Below are positions 15,550 through 22,280 of a stretch of 64,000 bases of DNA, in pieces. Each line of letters opens with the position of its first letter. The first letter of the stretch is position 1. Made by a program: the position numbers and the translations under genes. Source of the DNA: a virus. The DNA lies in IMG/VR virus record IMGVR_UViG_3300006802_000078, positions 27,626 through 91,625 of that record; one strand, written 5' to 3'. The notes beneath the pieces are model-generated. The model saw only the letters and a program-made list of their open reading frames with translations, made no database searches and was not told where the DNA came from.

Positions 15550-15960
15550 TCACCTCTCCCAGCGAGCGCGCATGGCCGCGATCTTCTCGACGGGCACACC
15601 GTGCACGCAGCGCGCGGCCAGCTCCTCGTCGGACAGGCCGGCATCGAACAGGTCGATGGTCCGCACATTCGCGCCGAAGCAACGGGCCATCTCCCGGTAG
15701 AGGAGCATCTCCCACTGCTGGCTGAAGGTGTTGGCCACGGCCACGTTGAAGCCGAGAGCCAGCGCGTGCAGACATGCAGCTTGGCAGCGGGCGTGCGCCT
15801 CACCAAGCCGGGCGGGATCGAACGCGTAGTTGCCGCGCTCGTCGACCATGTAGTCGTCGGCCGACAGCGCGACACTCACGGCGCCGGTGGCCTCGAGCTC
15901 GTCCGCGAAGGTGGACTTGCCCGCACCGGGCAGGCCTCGGATCTCGAACAGGGTAGGCAT
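15550..15960 (-). CDS. P-loop kinase, polynucleotide-kinase / N4BP2-like
   Basis: Encodes 136 residues. Walker A is at residues 9-17 (GLPGAGKST). It is followed by SADDYMVDERGNYAFDP, then ARCQAACLHALALGFNVAVANTF, and ends with a lid-like GVPVEKIAAMRARWE. This order is that of the AAA_33 / NEDD4-binding-protein-2-like kinases, related to phage T4 polynucleotide kinase. It is the bare kinase domain without a phosphatase, so it probably phosphorylates a nucleic acid end or a nucleotide-like substrate (inference). ATG at 15960 follows AAAGGAG by 4-5 nt. Confidence 0.85.
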   Translation of the reverse strand: MPTLFEIRGLPGAGKSTFADELEATGAVSVALSADDYMVDERGNYAFDPARLGEAHARCQAACLHALALGFNVAVANTFSQQWEMLLYREMARCFGANVRTIDLFDAGLSDEELAARCVHGVPVEKIAAMRARWER

Positions 15961-16207
15961 CGTACTCCTTTAGTTCTGTCGTTACGTACTCGTCCCATCC
16001 GCCGCCGGGGTATCCCCGTGGGCGAACGTTCACGTTGAACCCGTGACGAGCAGCCAGCCGCCGTACGGTGCGGCAGGCCGAGTGCCCGTCCTGGTAGCCG
16101 CAGACGCGAGCGACCACGAGCCAGCTCCACCCTGCGTTGTAGAGGGCAGCTCCGTCTCGTGCGTCCTCGATGGCCTCCGCTGTCGTTACGCCTGGACGGC
16201 GGCCCAT
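15800..16207 (-). CDS. helix-turn-helix protein, 3' part overlaps the kinase gene
   Basis: Encodes 135 residues. Residues 15-60 (AALYNAGWSWLVVARVCGYQD, then ACRTVRRLAARHG) have the look of a helix-turn-helix of the homeodomain-like type. The frame runs 161 bp into the kinase gene before a stop; this part reads as an arginine-rich shadow sequence. No stop lies nearer, so either this long overlap is real or the sequence has an error near 15960. Start at 16207 abuts the upstream stop. Confidence 0.55.
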   Translation of the reverse strand: MGRRPGVTTAEAIEDARDGAALYNAGWSWLVVARVCGYQDGHSACRTVRRLAARHGFNVNVRPRGYPGGGWDEYVTTELKEYDAYPVRDPRPARCGQVHLRGRARGHRRRECRAVGRRLHGRRARQLRVRSRPAW

Positions 16208-16399
16208 TCAGCACACGTCCTCGAACAGACGGCACATGCCCCAGCTCCCCCCGGAGCGGAGGCCGACCTCGTAGCCGCTGCGGGTTCGCAGGGGGCCAAG
16301 CAGCCACGAGGCCGGAGCCGTGCGCTGCTCGCAGGTGACGGGTGCCCGCGTCAGGTCATCGACGAGAGCGAGAGCGAGGAGAGCGACGAGCACGGGCAT
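16208..16399 (-). CDS. small protein with N-terminal hydrophobic segment
   Basis: Encodes 63 residues beginning MPVLVALLALALVDDL, a signal-peptide or membrane anchor, followed by a polar part with three cysteines. AGGAGGT lies 7 nt before the ATG at 16399. It is first in a run of three tiny membrane-associated genes. Candidate roles include lysis (spanin or holin accessory) or superinfection exclusion, but nothing proves either. Confidence 0.62.
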   Translation of the reverse strand: MPVLVALLALALVDDLTRAPVTCEQRTAPASWLLGPLRTRSGYEVGLRSGGSWGMCRLFEDVC

Positions 16400-16424
16400 G
16401 GCGAGGTACCTCCTGACTTCCAGG

Positions 16425-16619
16425 CTACCATCGCGCGGGCCACACGGTGGCGGTGACGACGGTGAGGGTGAATACCACCATCGCGCCGATGGCCCAGGCG
16501 GTGGGGCCGTAGCCCCACAGCATGAGCAGGGCAGCGTCAATCCCGCGGGCGATGCGCATGGGCATCACCACGTATGCTGCGGCGGCGGCACCGAGGAGGG
16601 CGAAGAGGATGAGGCGCAT
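16425..16619 (-). CDS. small membrane protein, two predicted helices
   Basis: Encodes 64 residues with two hydrophobic helices (LILFALLGAAAAAYVVM and AIGAMVVFTLTVVTATVW) joined by a short loop with two arginines. Size and layout fit class II holins, but many phage membrane proteins look alike and no endolysin is seen nearby. It lies between two other tiny membrane genes. Confidence 0.6.
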   Translation of the reverse strand: MRLILFALLGAAAAAYVVMPMRIARGIDAALLMLWGYGPTAWAIGAMVVFTLTVVTATVWPARW

Positions 16620-16627
16620 GGGAAAAC

Positions 16628-16735
16628 CTACGGGAAGGTGGTGGTGACGAAGAAGAGGAGGCCGCCGAGTGCGGTTCCGATGGGCAGGGCCAGCCCCAGG
16701 CTGAGCGCCGCCTCGATGAGGATGAGGCGCAGCAT
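16628..16735 (-). CDS. very small membrane protein (35 aa)
   Basis: Encodes 35 residues, nearly all hydrophobic (LILIEAALSLGLALPIGTALGGLLFFV). The ATG at 16735 shares a base with the stop of the upstream gene, so translation is probably coupled. Third member of the small membrane-protein run. Function unknown. Confidence 0.5.
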   Translation of the reverse strand: MLRLILIEAALSLGLALPIGTALGGLLFFVTTTFP

Positions 16736-16995
16736 CACCGCATCTCGGCGGCGTCGCGCAGCAGGTCGAGGCGCAGGGCCTCGGCCTCGTGGGCGCTGCG
16801 ACGGAAGCCATCCGCCCGCTCGGGACAGCGCTCGGCGGCCTGGCGCAGCCCGGCGGCGAGCTTCTGCTGCTCGAAGGCCCGCTGCTGCAGGCGCTTCCGG
16901 CGCTGGGTACGCGCGCGGGCGGCCGCGCCGTCGGTGGCGAGGAACCCTGCGCTCTTCAGCGCGTCGTACATCTGGTTCATTTGCATCTCCCGCAT
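16735..16995 (-). CDS. hypothetical coiled-coil-like basic protein
   Basis: Encodes 86 residues, all helical with alternating Arg, Gln, Glu and Ala (ARARTQRRKRLQQRAFEQQK). Two close ATG codons (16995 and 16983) are possible starts. It is the first gene downstream of the gene-free stretch with the tRNA 3' end. Confidence 0.62.
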   Translation of the reverse strand: MREMQMNQMYDALKSAGFLATDGAAARARTQRRKRLQQRAFEQQKLAAGLRQAAERCPERADGFRRSAHEAEALRLDLLRDAAEMR

Positions 16996-17153
16996 CTCTC
17001 GTGGTCAGTCGGCAGTCCACTTGGACCAACGTGTGTTGGTTGCAGGCCCACGCCATTGCCCCACGCGCGGCGTCATTGCCGCACGCTCGGCTTCGCACCT
17101 GCATTACCCGTGGCTTTAGCCTCAGTTGCCTGCGGTCGAGTTATGGCATCAAG

Positions 17154-17181
17154 TGGTGGAGGCGAGCGGCTTCGAACCGCC
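17154..17181 (-). other. tRNA 3' end (T arm, acceptor strand, CCA): candidate attP core
   Basis: On the minus strand a perfect T arm (GGCGG TTCGAAG CCGCT, with one G-U pair) is followed by CGCCTCC, discriminator A and CCA. The acceptor half suits a bacterial tRNA-Ser, whose 5' end would be GGAGGCG. No such 5' half occurs in the following 250 bp and no cloverleaf can be folded, so this is not a working tRNA. A 3' tRNA end inside phage DNA is typical of attP sites that restore the host tRNA on integration. Confidence 0.6.
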
Positions 17182-17249
17182 CGTCGAGTATCGCAACCTC
17201 GGATCTGGGGGGCCACGGCTGGGCTCAGGCGCTGGCGCGCTCAGCTCAC

Positions 17250-17273
17250 GGTGTGCATGTGCACCTGCACACC
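17250..17273. repeat. imperfect 24-bp palindrome
   Basis: GGTGTGCA, an 8-nt centre and TGCACACC form a near-perfect dyad, 70 bp from the tRNA 3' end. It could bind a dimeric regulator or an integration host factor; no terminator T run follows. Confidence 0.55.
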
Positions 17274-17385
17274 GGCCAGACGCGCCGTGCCCCGCCCCGG
17301 GGCGTATGGGGTAGCCGCAGCAGGCGACCCCCAACAACGAGGATGCACTCGGCGCCGGCGCCACCTGCCGGCCGCCCCCGTATGG

Positions 17386-17625
17386 TCACTCGTCGTGGAA
17401 GGTCTTCGCCTCGGCGACTGCTGCTTCGAGGCTGTCGAAGATCATGACCTCCCCCGCGTCGCCCACGATGGGGCGCCACGAGGTGAAGCCGCTCATGGCG
17501 ATGAGCCGCCACTGCCCATGGGCGATGCGCTCGGCGCGCAGCTCCCCGAGCCCGGGGTAGACGTAGCCGGTGGGCTCACCGGGAACTTGGCCGCAGGGGC
17601 GACCGGGGACACGACGTGTGGTCAT
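17386..17625 (-). CDS. hypothetical protein
   Basis: Encodes 79 residues. Strand-rich middle (GQWRLIAMSGFTSWRPIVGDAGEVMIFDS) ending in a helix (LEAAVAEAKTFHDE), compatible with a small double-stranded beta fold. ATG at 17625 follows CAGGAGG-like spacing (CTGGAG) and overlaps the upstream stop. Unrecognised. Confidence 0.66.
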   Translation of the reverse strand: MTTRRVPGRPCGQVPGEPTGYVYPGLGELRAERIAHGQWRLIAMSGFTSWRPIVGDAGEVMIFDSLEAAVAEAKTFHDE

Positions 17626-17912
17626 GGCTTCTCCAGGAGGTGGATGAGGGTCAGGTCGCCGAGCATCTCGGCGAGGATGTGGGCTTCGAACACGGCCAGG
17701 GTCTGGCCTTCGCCGAGCAGGCACGGGTCTTCGATGTTGCCGTGCGCCCCCGCGTAGAGATGCGTGCAGCCGTCGTCGTCGACCTCCCACCAGGAGGAGG
17801 CCTCGTCGATGCCGTCGGGGTCAGGCCGAGCCAGCCGCGCGAAAGCGGCTTCGGCGATGGCGAGGTACCCCTCGGGCCCCTCTGCGAATGGGATCATGCC
17901 AGGATACCACAT
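17622..17912 (-). CDS. hypothetical acidic protein
   Basis: Encodes 96 residues, acidic, with a tryptophan pair (SSWWEVDDDG). Second possible start at the ATG five codons in. The adjacent 3-bp gap to the upstream gene supports co-transcription. Unknown function. Confidence 0.68.
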   Translation of the reverse strand: MWYPGMIPFAEGPEGYLAIAEAAFARLARPDPDGIDEASSWWEVDDDGCTHLYAGAHGNIEDPCLLGEGQTLAVFEAHILAEMLGDLTLIHLLEKP

Positions 17913-17915
17913 GGC

Positions 17916-18731
17916 TCAGCCCTCGTTGTCCCACGCCACGCACTGGCTGTGCCAGCGCAGCTCCCGCTCGGAGAAGCGCCGAGGGCCAGACAGCGGGTCG
18001 CCGCTGCGCCCGTCGCTGATGTAGGCGGCGAGGTCGCCGGGGTCACGCCAGCTGACCGGGCCCTCGGCCTCGCGCCGAAGCTGCCGGGCCTCACGCCGGC
18101 GCGCCCCGCGCATCGTCTCGGCGTCGTCAGCAGCCTGCTCCCGCACCAGGCGGGCCAGCTCGTGTTCCCCCCGCGAGGCGCACGCGGCCTCGATGCGGGG
18201 CACGGCGGCCCGGAGCTGGACGAGCGCGGGCTCGACTCGCAGCTCGGAGCGGTCCCGGTTCATGCCGACAGCGACGCACGCCACCGGCTCGACAGCGCGT
18301 GGCCCCGCGGGCACCGTCACCGGGCCGTAGCCCAGGCGCACGCGCTCCTCCGCACGGGCGCGGACAGCTGCGGCACCGAGGGCCAGGCTCAGGGAGCCGA
18401 AGCCGGGGGCGGCGCCGATCACATCGAAAGGCCGCGTCGGGTACTGCGCGTCCTCCCATTCATCCCAGCGGCACTCCTCACGCAGCTCGGCCCACGTCAG
18501 GTTGACCTCGTCGAGCTGCGCCGGCGGGACCTCCCGGGGCCAGCGCGAGCGGCGCTTGCTGCGCCGGCCAGTGCCGGGCACAGGAGCACCGCGGGTAGGC
18601 TCGCAGTAGCTGGGCTCCGGCGCGGGCTCCGGGGTGGGCTCGGGGGCGGGCTCCTCGGCGCAGCGCCGCAGGAAGATGAAGCGGAGCGCAACGCGTGCGC
18701 GCAGAGACAGACCGGGCTCGAAGTACATCAT
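17916..18731 (-). CDS. hypothetical arginine-rich protein; first gene of the leftward cluster
   Basis: Encodes 271 residues. Residues 27-45 are a Pro-Glu linker (EPAPEPTPEPAPEP) and residues 50-70 are very basic (GTGRRSKRRSRWPRE), followed by a mixed C-terminal region with arginine-rich helices. The frame is open farther upstream, but the paired ATG codons at 18731/18728 have CAGGAG a few bases before them, and the upstream residues have no protein-like pattern. No family recognised. Confidence 0.62.
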   Translation of the reverse strand: MMYFEPGLSLRARVALRFIFLRRCAEEPAPEPTPEPAPEPSYCEPTRGAPVPGTGRRSKRRSRWPREVPPAQLDEVNLTWAELREECRWDEWEDAQYPTRPFDVIGAAPGFGSLSLALGAAAVRARAEERVRLGYGPVTVPAGPRAVEPVACVAVGMNRDRSELRVEPALVQLRAAVPRIEAACASRGEHELARLVREQAADDAETMRGARRREARQLRREAEGPVSWRDPGDLAAYISDGRSGDPLSGPRRFSERELRWHSQCVAWDNEG

Positions 18732-18895
18732 CGGCTCCTGTTGTCGGCTCGCTGGGGCCGACGTGTGACCATCGCGCAGGGGCAGCGGACCATCCCGCTT
18801 CCCGCGCTCCCAGGCCACCCACCTGCGTTGCCAGTCGCAGGTGAGCGCTTCGGCACACGAGACATGCTGGCTGGCCTCGTGCTGCGCTCGTGCCT

Positions 18896-18913
18896 TGCAG
18901 TCACATGACTGCA
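18896..18913. repeat. 18-bp palindrome upstream of the leftward cluster
   Basis: TGCAGTCA and TGACTGCA flank a 2-bp centre with no mismatch. It lies about 165 bp upstream of the first gene of the leftward cluster and could be an operator; no clear -10/-35 pair was found beside it. Confidence 0.45.
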
Positions 18914-19128
18914 CCTCTCGGGGGAGGGGAAGCATTCTCGGAGACCTTGGCACCCCTGCGACAGCAGGCAGGCGGCAGCGCGTCCGCTCCCCCGATGGGC
19001 GGGCGGGCCCCCAAAGCCGGGTGTTCTTGGCGCGTGGCCGGCGTCACGCGGGAAGGTCAATCACACATGGCGCACCTCTTGGTGGTGGGGGTGTTCGCGT
19101 ACGGTCGTGCACTGCTGCGGGCACCTGG

Positions 19129-19169
19129 TACAGTGTTTCACGTGTTTCATTTTCGCGTGAGACACTGTA
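19129..19169. promoter_or_regulatory. inverted repeat with parS-like core
   Basis: Arms of 14 bp (19129-19142 and 19156-19169, one mismatch) surround a 13-bp spacer. The half-site GTGTTTCA occurs twice in direct order and once inverted as TGAGACAC. Within it, TGTTTCACGTGTTTCA (19134-19149) matches the bacterial parS consensus TGTTTCACGTGAAACA at 13 of 16 positions. This is either an operator or a ParB-type binding site. No parA or parB gene is visible. Confidence 0.45.
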
Positions 19170-19325
19170 AGTGCTTGGAATCCTGTTCGCGGATCCGTTG
19201 TTTTATACCGAGTGCACACCAATGGAGGATTTTTGTGGCGAGCGGAAAAAAGAGGGGACCTCCTCGGGGGGTTTGTTCGCTTACGGCTCGCCGGATGGCT
19301 CCGAAGTGCAACCAGTATTTAGAAG

Positions 19326-19345
19326 TATAACTAAGTATAGTTATA
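19326..19345. repeat. AT-rich 20-bp palindrome
   Basis: TATAACTA and TAGTTATA flank a 4-bp centre, without mismatch, in the most AT-rich stretch of the window. Both strands contain TATA-like -10 sequences here. Confidence 0.5.
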
Positions 19346-19376
19346 AGATTACTGATTGCTGCTGCTGCGGCGGTTG

Positions 19377-19399
19377 GCGCGGCCCTTCGTGGGCCGCGC
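19377..19399. terminator. GC-rich hairpin
   Basis: GCGCGGCCC and GGGCCGCGC form a 9-bp stem around a 5-nt loop beginning TTCG. No T run follows on either strand, so its role as a terminator is only likely, not shown. It lies downstream of the minus-strand gene 19569-20123. Confidence 0.45.
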
Positions 19400-19499
19400 T
19401 GCCGTGGTTGTAGCCCCCGGCGGGGTAAGCCGAAGCCGAGAGGGGGAGGTGGCGCAACACTGGGGCAGGGCTGCGCCGTAAGTAGCTGAATATGCGGGG

Positions 19500-19537
19500 G
19501 GTAAGGCAATATGCAATATAGTGCATATACGCTTACC
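19500..19537. repeat. nested inverted repeats, 38 bp
   Basis: GGTAAG-N4-TATGCA-N6-TGCATA-N4-CTTACC: two pairs of 6-bp arms arranged symmetrically about one centre. The outer arms belong to the GTAAG-type hexamer that recurs at 19279, 19425, 19477, 19501, 19531 and 19562. Such nested, AT-rich dyads are typical of operators or origin elements. Confidence 0.5.
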
Positions 19538-19568
19538 GTGATGCACATTGTATGCGCGGGAGTAAGCG

Positions 19569-20123
19569 TTACCGGGACAGCTTGTGGCGGATCTCGCTGT
19601 AGTCCTGCCACGCGGCCTCACTACGGCCCGCCGCCAGAGCAGACCCCCAAGGTGACACACGCATGCGGACCTGGGGATCGACAGTCGCCCCCTCCCACGA
19701 AGACACGCGCGCTGGCGTCGTCGTAGAGGTTGCGCCGCTGCGGACTACGATGCGCTTCCGCTCGCACATGGTACGCAGAGCCGCATCCATGAGCGTACCG
19801 ACGTGCCCCTGCGGTAGCGCGATAGTCAGGGTCACTACGTCATCCCCCTTCGGCATGGCGCGGGCAACCCCCGCCCACGAGCGAAGCTCGCCCGCCGCCT
19901 CCCCTGCCAGGCGCGCGCGCTCCGCCCATGCCTCGTTGTCCTGCACGTCCTGCGCCGCCCGCGCCAAGTGCGGCGCGCGGTCCTTCCTCGCATGCGCCAA
20001 GCGCAGAGCGGCCCCTTCGGGATCCCTGACTTGGGCCCTACACTCCGCCGCCCCCTGCGCGAGCAGGTCACACGCAGAGAGCAGCACGGCGCGAAGCTGC
20101 GCCGGCGTCGCTTCGATTACCAT
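19569..20123 (-). CDS. hypothetical protein
   Basis: Encodes 184 residues. The N-terminal 100 residues are alanine-rich helices (QLRAVLLSACDLLAQGAAECRAQ); the next 40 read as a beta-alpha unit (DDVVTLTIALPQGHVGTLMDAALRTM). The C-terminus is basic. The ATG at 20123 follows AGGAGGGG by 7 nt. It stands alone, apart from the leftward cluster, next to the AT-rich region, so a role in control or replication is possible but unsupported by motif. Confidence 0.68.
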   Translation of the reverse strand: MVIEATPAQLRAVLLSACDLLAQGAAECRAQVRDPEGAALRLAHARKDRAPHLARAAQDVQDNEAWAERARLAGEAAGELRSWAGVARAMPKGDDVVTLTIALPQGHVGTLMDAALRTMCERKRIVVRSGATSTTTPARVSSWEGATVDPQVRMRVSPWGSALAAGRSEAAWQDYSEIRHKLSR

Positions 20124-20233
20124 TACGCACCCCTCCTGGTTGCACTTTCGCTCTATCTGTTGACCCTACGCGCGGGCACACCCCTTCGATGGGCTGGCGC
20201 GTAGTCGGAGCCGAAAGCAAAGACATAAGCATA

Positions 20234-20262
20234 GGGCCAGGGCAGCTTAGCTGCCCTGGCCC
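20234..20262. terminator. perfect 13-bp hairpin, candidate terminator
   Basis: GGGCCAGGGCAGC, loop TTA, GCTGCCCTGGCCC. Read leftward it is followed by a moderately T-rich sequence (TATGCTTATGTCTTTGC); read rightward by ATTCGGGTTT. Lying between the two minus-strand genes, it probably ends a leftward transcript. Confidence 0.55.
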
Positions 20263-21236
20263 ATTCGGGTTTGGCGAGCCCAGCAACGGCGCGAGGGCGC
20301 CGATACCAGCTTGACCGTGGGTTATCCCCGCGGCCCCTGTCATCGCCCGCTAGGGCTCTGGTTCGAAGCTGCAATATCGACCAATGGGCTCCCCGTATCG
20401 TTTCCGGATCATGGCCCATTGTTCCCTCGTGGGTGCGCCGTTGCGGGGCCCACCTACACTGTCGGCTTCGGGATAGCCGACGATAGCGACCGATCGCCGT
20501 TGTCAATGGCGACGCGCTATCTGTTTATGTGTGTGAATACCGTTCAAACGACCGCCGCCGGTATCCTACCCGGTACGCTACGCCGTTTCGTCGCTTCACC
20601 CTACTGTATGTGAGGCGGTATTGGCGTCTATCCGTCGAGACGCGCTACCCACCGCCGATCCTTTGCTACCCGCGCCACGATCCCGCTTCCTGCCCTCTGG
20701 TTCCTTTCACCGGGAGCGCCGGGGCCGCGGGCTACTGCCACCATGGGGGCCGCCTACGCTTGTGAAGGGGGCGCCCATGGCGCGGGGTAGCTGCTACCGC
20801 CGTCGCTGAGGGAGGGGGGGTCGTGGGGGGTGTCAAAGGGCGCAAGCCGACTACCTGTCGCCGACCCTCGGGGGCTACCTCCGGGGCGACGGATCCCGCT
20901 ATCGAGCGGCCGAGTGGACCCTTGGGTGATGCCATAGGGCGCGCACGTCGAGACCCGGATCCCCACTGGTGTCCCGGGCGACAGCTACAGAGGACGGAGG
21001 GAGGGCTTACCGGGTAGTCGCGCACGGGGCGGAAAGTGACGCGTCGTCGCTTGCCGTGGCGTTACTGCCTTCCTCCTCCCGTGCGCCGACATAGGGGCCG
21101 AAGCCCTTGCTGCGGGTGGGGGGCGGATCAGATCACCAGACAGGGGACACCGTCCGCTATGCCGCGGAGGAGGCGCCTGTCTGTACGGGTAGGGGCTGAA
21201 AAAGACCGAAGGGGGCCGAGCGGGGGTTAGCCGTCC

Positions 21237-21282
21237 GCCCTCTGAGGAGGACCAGGGAGTCCCCTGGTCCTGCACAGAGGGC
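21237..21282 (-). terminator. long hairpin just downstream of 21289-21924
   Basis: An 8-bp outer stem (GCCCTCTG / CAGAGGGC), a 3-by-3 internal loop, and a 10-bp inner stem (AGGACCAGGG / CCCTGGTCCT) with a 4-nt loop. It starts 7 bp past the stop of the minus-strand gene. No T run follows, so termination would depend on structure or another factor. Confidence 0.55.
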
Positions 21283-21288
21283 AGCGGG

Positions 21289-21924
21289 CTACCAACCGCC
21301 GACCTTGCGGGAGGCCGCCTTGCGCCGCGCGCCCGGGACAGGGATCGAAGCGTTCCGACCGCGGAGGTGACTGTCCATCGCGGACAGCGCCTCCCCGTGG
21401 GAGCGGTTGCTGCCGTTGACGGCGACGGCGGCCGCGATCGCGTGGGTGATCGCCTCCTGAGCTTCCTGGTAGCTGGGCGCCGCGGTGATCAGGCGGAGGA
21501 TTGCGGCCTTGACGGCGGTACGCTCCGCGCCGACCGTGGAACCATCGAAGTAGGCGATCGCGCTCTTGCCTTCATCGGGGAGGTAGACCAGGAACGCAGG
21601 ATCGGCGGGGAGCGCGGAGCGGGCCTCGTCCTTCCCCAGCTTGGCGCCGACGCGGTAGCGGCCGATCATGCTGGCGACGGCGGGATCGGCGGGATCGGCG
21701 GAGGGGGCCACGGTGTCCAGGGTGGCCCGGAGGTTGGCGATCGTGTCGTCACGATCGGCGATCGTCGCCAGGAGGGCGGCGATCGTGGCGTCGCGGTCGG
21801 CGATCGTCGCCAGGAGGGAGACGGCGTCGGTGTTGGTGTCGGTGTCGGCAGGGGCCGGCGCCACGTCGACGACGACGGGGGCGGAGGGGGCGGAAGCGGC
21901 GGTGGTGCTGGTCTTGCGGGACAT
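21289..21924 (-). CDS. hypothetical coiled-coil protein
   Basis: Encodes 211 residues. After a Pro/Ala-rich start comes a coiled coil built of repeats of TIADRD (LLATIADRDATIAALLATIADRDDTIA when read in two parts, residues 38-70), then a globular region (FLVYLPDEGKSAIAYFDG, then a helix ERTAVKAAILRLITAAP) and a basic tail. Start at 21924 follows AGGATG. A leftward promoter is proposed 50-80 bp upstream. A DNA-binding or scaffold role is possible; not recognised. Confidence 0.7.
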   Translation of the reverse strand: MSRKTSTTAASAPSAPVVVDVAPAPADTDTNTDAVSLLATIADRDATIAALLATIADRDDTIANLRATLDTVAPSADPADPAVASMIGRYRVGAKLGKDEARSALPADPAFLVYLPDEGKSAIAYFDGSTVGAERTAVKAAILRLITAAPSYQEAQEAITHAIAAAVAVNGSNRSHGEALSAMDSHLRGRNASIPVPGARRKAASRKVGGW

Positions 21925-21975
21925 CGGGTCATCCTACGGGGTGCGGGGCCAGGGGAGATCCGTGGCCACGGCAGG

Positions 21976-22004
21976 AATGTACTACCGCGCTATGGCGCTG
22001 GCAA
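21976..22004 (-). promoter_or_regulatory. leftward promoter candidate for 21289-21924
   Basis: On the minus strand TTGCCA and TACATT are separated by exactly 17 bp, a good sigma70 arrangement, about 50 bp before the start codon. The -35 begins TTGC as in the plus-strand promoters. Confidence 0.45.
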
Positions 22005-22263
22005 GGCGGTACGCGCAACCCTACCCCGAAAGGAGAAGGAACGCGCGCGAGGCAGCCTGGCAGCCCGGCAGGGGGGCAGCTCGGCAGCTCGATCGCGGCG
22101 GGGGGTTCCGCCAGGCGGCCGACGGAGGGGGGGTCGGCCAGGATGCCGGTGCCGCCGTGGTCGTAGCTGAGGGGGAGGGGGCATTCCGCCCGCGCGGGAC
22201 GTGACCGCTACGCGTGGTGCCCCAAAAATCCGCAGCACCTCCCGCCCCTCCCACCATTTATTC

Positions 22264-22280
22264 GTTGCGCGCCACGCAAC
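22264..22280. promoter_or_regulatory. GTTGC-N7-GCAAC dyad (site 1)
   Basis: A 17-bp dyad that overlaps the TTGCGC -35 box of the first rightward gene. The identical pattern occurs at 26013-26029 and 34585-34601, all between genes. Likely binding site of a dimeric regulator. Confidence 0.55.

Larger units (their letters stand above)
16996..17385. other. gene-free segment with candidate attP and repeats
   Basis: No credible coding frame in 390 bp. It contains the tRNA-Ser-like 3' end (17154-17181), two 13-bp direct repeats at 20-bp spacing (17054-17066 and 17074-17086, one mismatch) and an imperfect 24-bp palindrome (17250-17273). This combination resembles an integrase recombination region. 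No integrase gene is recognised in the window. Confidence 0.5.
18732..19568. other. non-coding control region, AT-rich in its second half
   Basis: I see no convincing gene in 837 bp. The part next to the leftward cluster has an 18-bp palindrome. From 19129 on it becomes unusually AT-rich for this genome and carries several dyads, repeated GTAAGC-type hexamers and a parS-like site. It separates the leftward cluster from the next minus-strand gene. A replication origin, partition site or master promoter region are all possible; the sequence does not decide. Confidence 0.6.
20124..21288. other. 1.2-kb segment without a convincing gene
   Basis: Short frames exist on both strands, but none has protein-like composition together with a good start, and the minus-strand one at 20153-20506 contains a perfect 13-bp hairpin. 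The segment looks different from its surroundings, with many CTA and TAC triplets. It holds two strong hairpins (20234-20262 and 21237-21282). It may encode structured RNA or act as a spacer or packaging element. Confidence 0.5.

Noticed and set aside
17154-17243. A complete tRNA-Ser gene on the minus strand
   Set aside because: Only the T arm, acceptor 3' strand and CCA fit. No GGAGGCG 5' acceptor, D arm or anticodon arm can be placed within the next 250 bp.
17126-17314. Plus-strand frame beginning MPAVELWHQVVEASGFEPP
   Set aside because: The residues VVEASGFEPP are the typical false translation of a tRNA 3' end read on the opposite strand; the DNA here is the tRNA-Ser-like element.
17916-18953. 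Longer start at 18953 for the first leftward gene
   Set aside because: The extra 74 residues lack protein-like pattern, and the paired ATG at 18731/18728 has a ribosome binding site.
20153-20506. Minus-strand frame of 117 codons
   Set aside because: It contains a perfect 13-bp terminator-like hairpin, has arginine-rich shadow composition and no clear ribosome binding site.
20311-20613. Plus-strand frame of 100 codons
   Set aside because: No ribosome binding site, isolated orientation, and no protein-like pattern beyond chance.
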